64,000 nt of DNA from Bacteroidota bacterium (GTDB lineage Bacteria > Bacteroidota > Bacteroidia > B-17B0 > Aurantibacillaceae): contig JAAFIL010000001.1 in the NCBI GenBank assembly GCA_013297775.1, forward strand, positions 125,711 to 189,710, written 5' to 3'. Below, piece by piece: positions 61,682 through 64,000 of this stretch (within the stretch, counting starts at the first letter, position 1; every line of letters starts with the position of its first letter). The notes beneath the pieces are model-generated. The model did no database searches and had not been told where the DNA came from. It saw only the letters and a program-made list of their open reading frames with translations. The position numbers and the translations under genes are program-made.

Positions 61682-62931
61682 ACTTGTCGTATAAACACAT
61701 ATTAGATAGTTTACAGTTTAGGTGGGTATGCCTCATTGCTTTTACATTGCCTTTACCTATAAAGTTAAATGCAATAGCCATTTTTTTAAGTTTTGGCGCA
61801 TGGGTTTTAAAAGGTAATCATATAATTGAACTAACGAATGTGCTTAAAACCAAATATGTTTTATGGCTGTGGTCATTTTTTGCACTCTATCTTATACACG
61901 CATTTTTTAGCATCAATACGCACGAGGGCTTTGCCACAGTTGAAAGGCGCGCCTCTCTCTTTTTTTTACCATTTGTTTTAGTCGGACGCTTGTATGCGAG
62001 GGCGGAATTAAAAGGGATTCTATTTTCATTTATAGCTGGGGTTTTGTTTTCATTTTTAATATGTATTATTCAGGCATTTTATACTTATACTCAACATCGA
62101 GATGTAGGTGCTTTCTTTTATCAAGAGTTATCAAAAGTTGTGGGTGGGGGTGCGGTTTATTTGGCCTGCTATTGCATCATTGCCATCCATTGCGTTTTAT
62201 TTTATTACAAGGAAATAAATAAATTTTTAGCATTCGTATTGCTGATTTTATTGGTTACCTTTTGCATTTTACTAAATTCAAAATTGATGTTGGCTTTATT
62301 GTTATTGAGTTTTATGGTAACGATATGGTTAAACTTTAAAAGTAAAATTCGGTATGTATTACTTGCCTCTGCGTTAGTAGCAACCATGTTATGTTTATTT
62401 ATACCAGCCATTAAACAGCGCGTTGTTGTAGAGTTATCCTCGCGTTTATCGGTAGTCAAACAAAGTACTTATCAATACGACACCCCGTTTAGTGGCACTT
62501 CTTTAAGACTTGTACTCTGGAAATTTTCTTTTCAACTTTTGAATGAAAAAAATGCTTGGCTTACAGGGGTTCATACAGGCGATTTTCAAGACTTACTTAA
62601 TACTAAATATAAAACTACTGGTTTATATACCGGAAACCCTGATTTAAAAGATACTGGTTATTTGGGATATGGTCCACACAATCAATACATCGAAATTTTA
62701 CTCAGCATGGGAATAAGTGGCTTAATTGTTTTTTTGGGTTTGCTTTTTCACATAAGTAAATCTATCTTTCGGAATGGAAATTACTTGGCTTTTGCAACAC
62801 TTATCATTTTTTGTTTATTTTTTATCACCGAGTCGGTTCTAAGTATGCAAAGAGGTATTGTTGCTTTCGTATTTTTCACTCTCCTTTTTAGTAATTTACA
62901 GTCTCAAAATAGTGAAGGTTATCAAAAATAA
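61678..62931 (+). CDS. O-antigen polymerase/ligase-like protein (Wzy/WaaL type), second
   Basis: 417 residues with 10-12 membrane segments and the periplasmic loop GTSLRLVLWKFSFQLLNEKN, ending GYGPHNQYIEILLSMGISG, the classic O-antigen ligase/Wzy signature (His and Gln before the last helices). TTG start at 61678 overlapping the preceding stop (TTGA). With the other family member at 57373 it gives the cluster one probable polymerase and one probable ligase; which is which is not clear. Confidence 0.85.
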   Translation: MNLSYKHILDSLQFRWVCLIAFTLPLPIKLNAIAIFLSFGAWVLKGNHIIELTNVLKTKYVLWLWSFFALYLIHAFFSINTHEGFATVERRASLFFLPFVLVGRLYARAELKGILFSFIAGVLFSFLICIIQAFYTYTQHRDVGAFFYQELSKVVGGGAVYLACYCIIAIHCVLFYYKEINKFLAFVLLILLVTFCILLNSKLMLALLLLSFMVTIWLNFKSKIRYVLLASALVATMLCLFIPAIKQRVVVELSSRLSVVKQSTYQYDTPFSGTSLRLVLWKFSFQLLNEKNAWLTGVHTGDFQDLLNTKYKTTGLYTGNPDLKDTGYLGYGPHNQYIEILLSMGISGLIVFLGLLFHISKSIFRNGNYLAFATLIIFCLFFITESVLSMQRGIVAFVFFTLLFSNLQSQNSEGYQK

Positions 62932-63529
62932 TTCTCCGAGTACTCAACTCATAAACGTTATCATTAAACGCCTCATAGATATTATTGTGAGTTTACTCGT
63001 TATTATTTTTTTACTATCGTGGTTTATTCCAATCATTGCGCTTTTAATTAAGTTAACATCAAAAGGCCCTTTGTTTTTTATTCAGCTAAGAAGCGGAAAA
63101 GATAATATTCCATTTAATTGCATAAAGTTAAGAAGCATGACGGTTAATGAAGAGGCAAATACAAAACAAGCCATAGAAAATGATGATAGAGTTACCTACG
63201 TTGGTCGTTTTTTAAGGAAGTATAGCTTAGATGAGTTACCTCAATTTTTAAATGTATTGGCTGGCGATATGTCTATAATTGGTCCACGGCCACACATGAT
63301 TTACCATACAGAAAGTTATGCGCAACTGGTAGATACATATATGGAGCGTTTACAGGTAAAGCCGGGGATAACGGGTTTATCGCAAGTAATGGGCTATAGA
63401 GGCGAGATAAAAAATACAGAAATGATTGCCAACAGAGTACGACTAGATATTTTTTATATTAAAAATTGGAACTTGTGTATAGACTTAAAAATTGCTTTTA
63501 AAACATTAAAATTAATTTTGTTTGGATAA
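62912..63529 (+). CDS. sugar transferase (initiating phosphoglycosyl transferase)
   Basis: 205 residues from GTG 62912 (KVIKNNSPSTQ...); the longer frame from 62858 reads through the upstream gene. One re-entrant N-terminal membrane helix (IIVSLLVIIFLLSWFIPII), then the PglC/WbaP core: KLRSM, catalytic Asp-Glu in SLDELPQFLNV, GDMSIIGPRPHMIYH and KPGITGLSQVMGYRG. Short form without the WbaP N-terminal domain. It would put the first sugar phosphate on undecaprenyl phosphate. Overlaps the preceding gene by 20 bases; last in the operon. Confidence 0.9.
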   Translation: MKVIKNNSPSTQLINVIIKRLIDIIVSLLVIIFLLSWFIPIIALLIKLTSKGPLFFIQLRSGKDNIPFNCIKLRSMTVNEEANTKQAIENDDRVTYVGRFLRKYSLDELPQFLNVLAGDMSIIGPRPHMIYHTESYAQLVDTYMERLQVKPGITGLSQVMGYRGEIKNTEMIANRVRLDIFYIKNWNLCIDLKIAFKTLKLILFG

Positions 63530-63572
63530 CACGATTGATGAAAAGTTAAAAATTCGATCAATACCATTGTAC

Positions 63573-63728
63573 CTAAAGTTCTGTTTTTAAACGAAAGTTG
63601 ATGGTTGCTACATTGGGTTTTATAATTTTTATGGTATCGTAAATGCCTAAACTTGCGTAAACACTACTTCCTGACGAGTTAATATAAAAATAGAAGTATG
63701 GAACTTGACCTAGTGAAGTCCCCTTTCC
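63573..63728 (-). pseudogene. fragment of a duplicated clpP
   Basis: On the minus strand an open stretch without any Met start reads TSLGQVPYFYFYINSSGSSV and continues YASLGIYDTIKIIKPNVATI before drifting off to a TAG. This is plainly the middle part of ClpP (normally INSPGGSVYAGLGIYDTMQ and IKPDVATIC), with the conserved Pro-Gly-Gly changed to Ser-Gly-Ser. It lies 59 bases downstream of the intact clpP 3' end, on the same strand, beyond the terminator. It is a remnant of a tandem duplication or of rearrangement. Confidence 0.75.
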
Positions 63729-63737
63729 TCAATAAAA

Positions 63738-63769
63738 AAAGCGTCTTTCTCACCAGAAAAAGACGCTTT
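63738..63769 (-). terminator. rho-independent terminator of clpP
   Basis: AAAGCGTCTTT pairs with AAAGACGCTTT across a 10-base loop; on the minus strand the hairpin is followed by a run of T. It lies 18 bases beyond the clpP stop. Confidence 0.85.
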
Positions 63770-63786
63770 AGTAACTTTTGATTTTT

Positions 63787-64000
63787 TTATTTTCTTACCA
63801 GCACTTCATCTATCATGCCATAGGCTTTTGCTTCTTCGGCAATCATCCAATAATCACGATCGCTATCTGCCCATACTTTTTCATAAGTTTGTCCACTATG
63901 CAAGGCAATAATTTCGTACAATTCTTTTTTTAGTTTTTGAATTTCGCGTGCTGTAATTTCAATATCTGAGGCTTGACCTTCGGCACCACCCAGAGGCTGA
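63787..64000 (-). CDS. clpP: ATP-dependent Clp protease proteolytic subunit (3' part)
   Basis: C-terminal 70 residues of ClpP, cut by the right edge. It begins at QPLGGAEGQASDIEITAREI, includes ELYEIIALHSGQTYEKVWAD and ends YGMIDEVLVRK, with a TAA at 63787. The Asp of the catalytic triad (in the Asp-Arg-Asp stretch DSDRDYWM) is present; Ser and His lie outside. Forms the barrel protease of the Clp system in the cytoplasm. A degenerate partial copy follows at 63573-63728. Confidence 0.93.
   Translation of the reverse strand, partial: QPLGGAEGQASDIEITAREIQKLKKELYEIIALHSGQTYEKVWADSDRDYWMIAEEAKAYGMIDEVLVRK

Noticed and set aside
1-64000. CRISPR arrays, tRNA/rRNA genes, prophage or integrase genes
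   Set aside because: Looked for regularly spaced repeats, cloverleaf-like sequences and phage-type genes; none seen. A dedicated search could still find a tRNA I missed.

Overview
The window reads as chromosomal DNA of a member of the Bacteroidota, probably a free-living or environmental flavobacterium/sphingobacterium-like lineage; I cannot place it more precisely. The evidence is A+T-rich composition, several promoters of the TTTG-N17-20-TAnnTTTG type, TonB-dependent receptors with carboxypeptidase-regulatory-like N-terminal domains, a long IspG with an inserted domain, DUF4271 next to HemD, DUF4249, GIN-domain and YceI proteins, and a very large alpha-2-macroglobulin. No rRNA, tRNA, CRISPR array or intact transposase gene is visible.

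Layout. 1-591: start of a secreted protein of unknown function (minus strand, cut by the window edge). 592-1681: non-coding stretch with a doubtful small ORF, a 211-bp MITE-like element with an 8-bp target duplication, and the rng terminator. 1682-4648 (minus): HU, a TPR membrane protein, a 29-residue basic protein and RNase G. 4853-6696: a three-gene accessory block (beta-barrel protein, Cys-rich lipoprotein lacking an ordinary start codon, XRE regulator) between HU and mutY. 6733-14764: mutY, YceI-like, DUF5777, DUF4271, hemD with a histone-H1-like tail, an outer-membrane receptor, folB and a small membrane-anchored protein. 14977-21383: 2058-residue alpha-2-macroglobulin and a DUF3820 protein. 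21384-22139: repeats and terminators. 22140-24524: folE/PTPS pair and hemE. 24621-28237: S41 peptidase, two membrane proteins, Crp-like regulator. 28354-30965: TonB receptor under a TPP riboswitch. 31136-40088: ispG, uvrC, a TonB receptor/DUF4249 lipoprotein pair, lpdA. 40089-44717: repeats, GIN protein, pirin, a small XRE/unknown gene pair with its own promoters and hairpins, and an aspartic-protease-like protein. 44736-49405 (minus): acyl-CoA ligase, trpG/pabA-type amidotransferase, aroB, aroA as one tight operon. 49484-63529: surface polysaccharide region. 63573-64000: a clpP remnant and the 3' end of an intact clpP.

The polysaccharide region is the main functional block. hldD makes ADP-heptose. 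A leftward operon holds a Wzz-like chain-length protein, two cobalamin-type radical SAM enzymes, a methyltransferase and a nucleotidyltransferase-fold protein, joined by 1-4 base overlaps. A rightward operon holds flippase, polymerase, glycosyltransferase, 2-oxoglutarate oxygenase, second glycosyltransferase, second polymerase/ligase and an initiating phosphoglycosyl transferase. Together they look like a Wzx/Wzy pathway with unusual modifying chemistry.

The most notable non-coding observations are a three-copy interspersed repeat (GGGCGTG...CACGC), the MITE-like element with a related empty site elsewhere in the window, the clpP fragment, and the lipoprotein ORF whose signal peptide lies upstream of any ATG/GTG/TTG.
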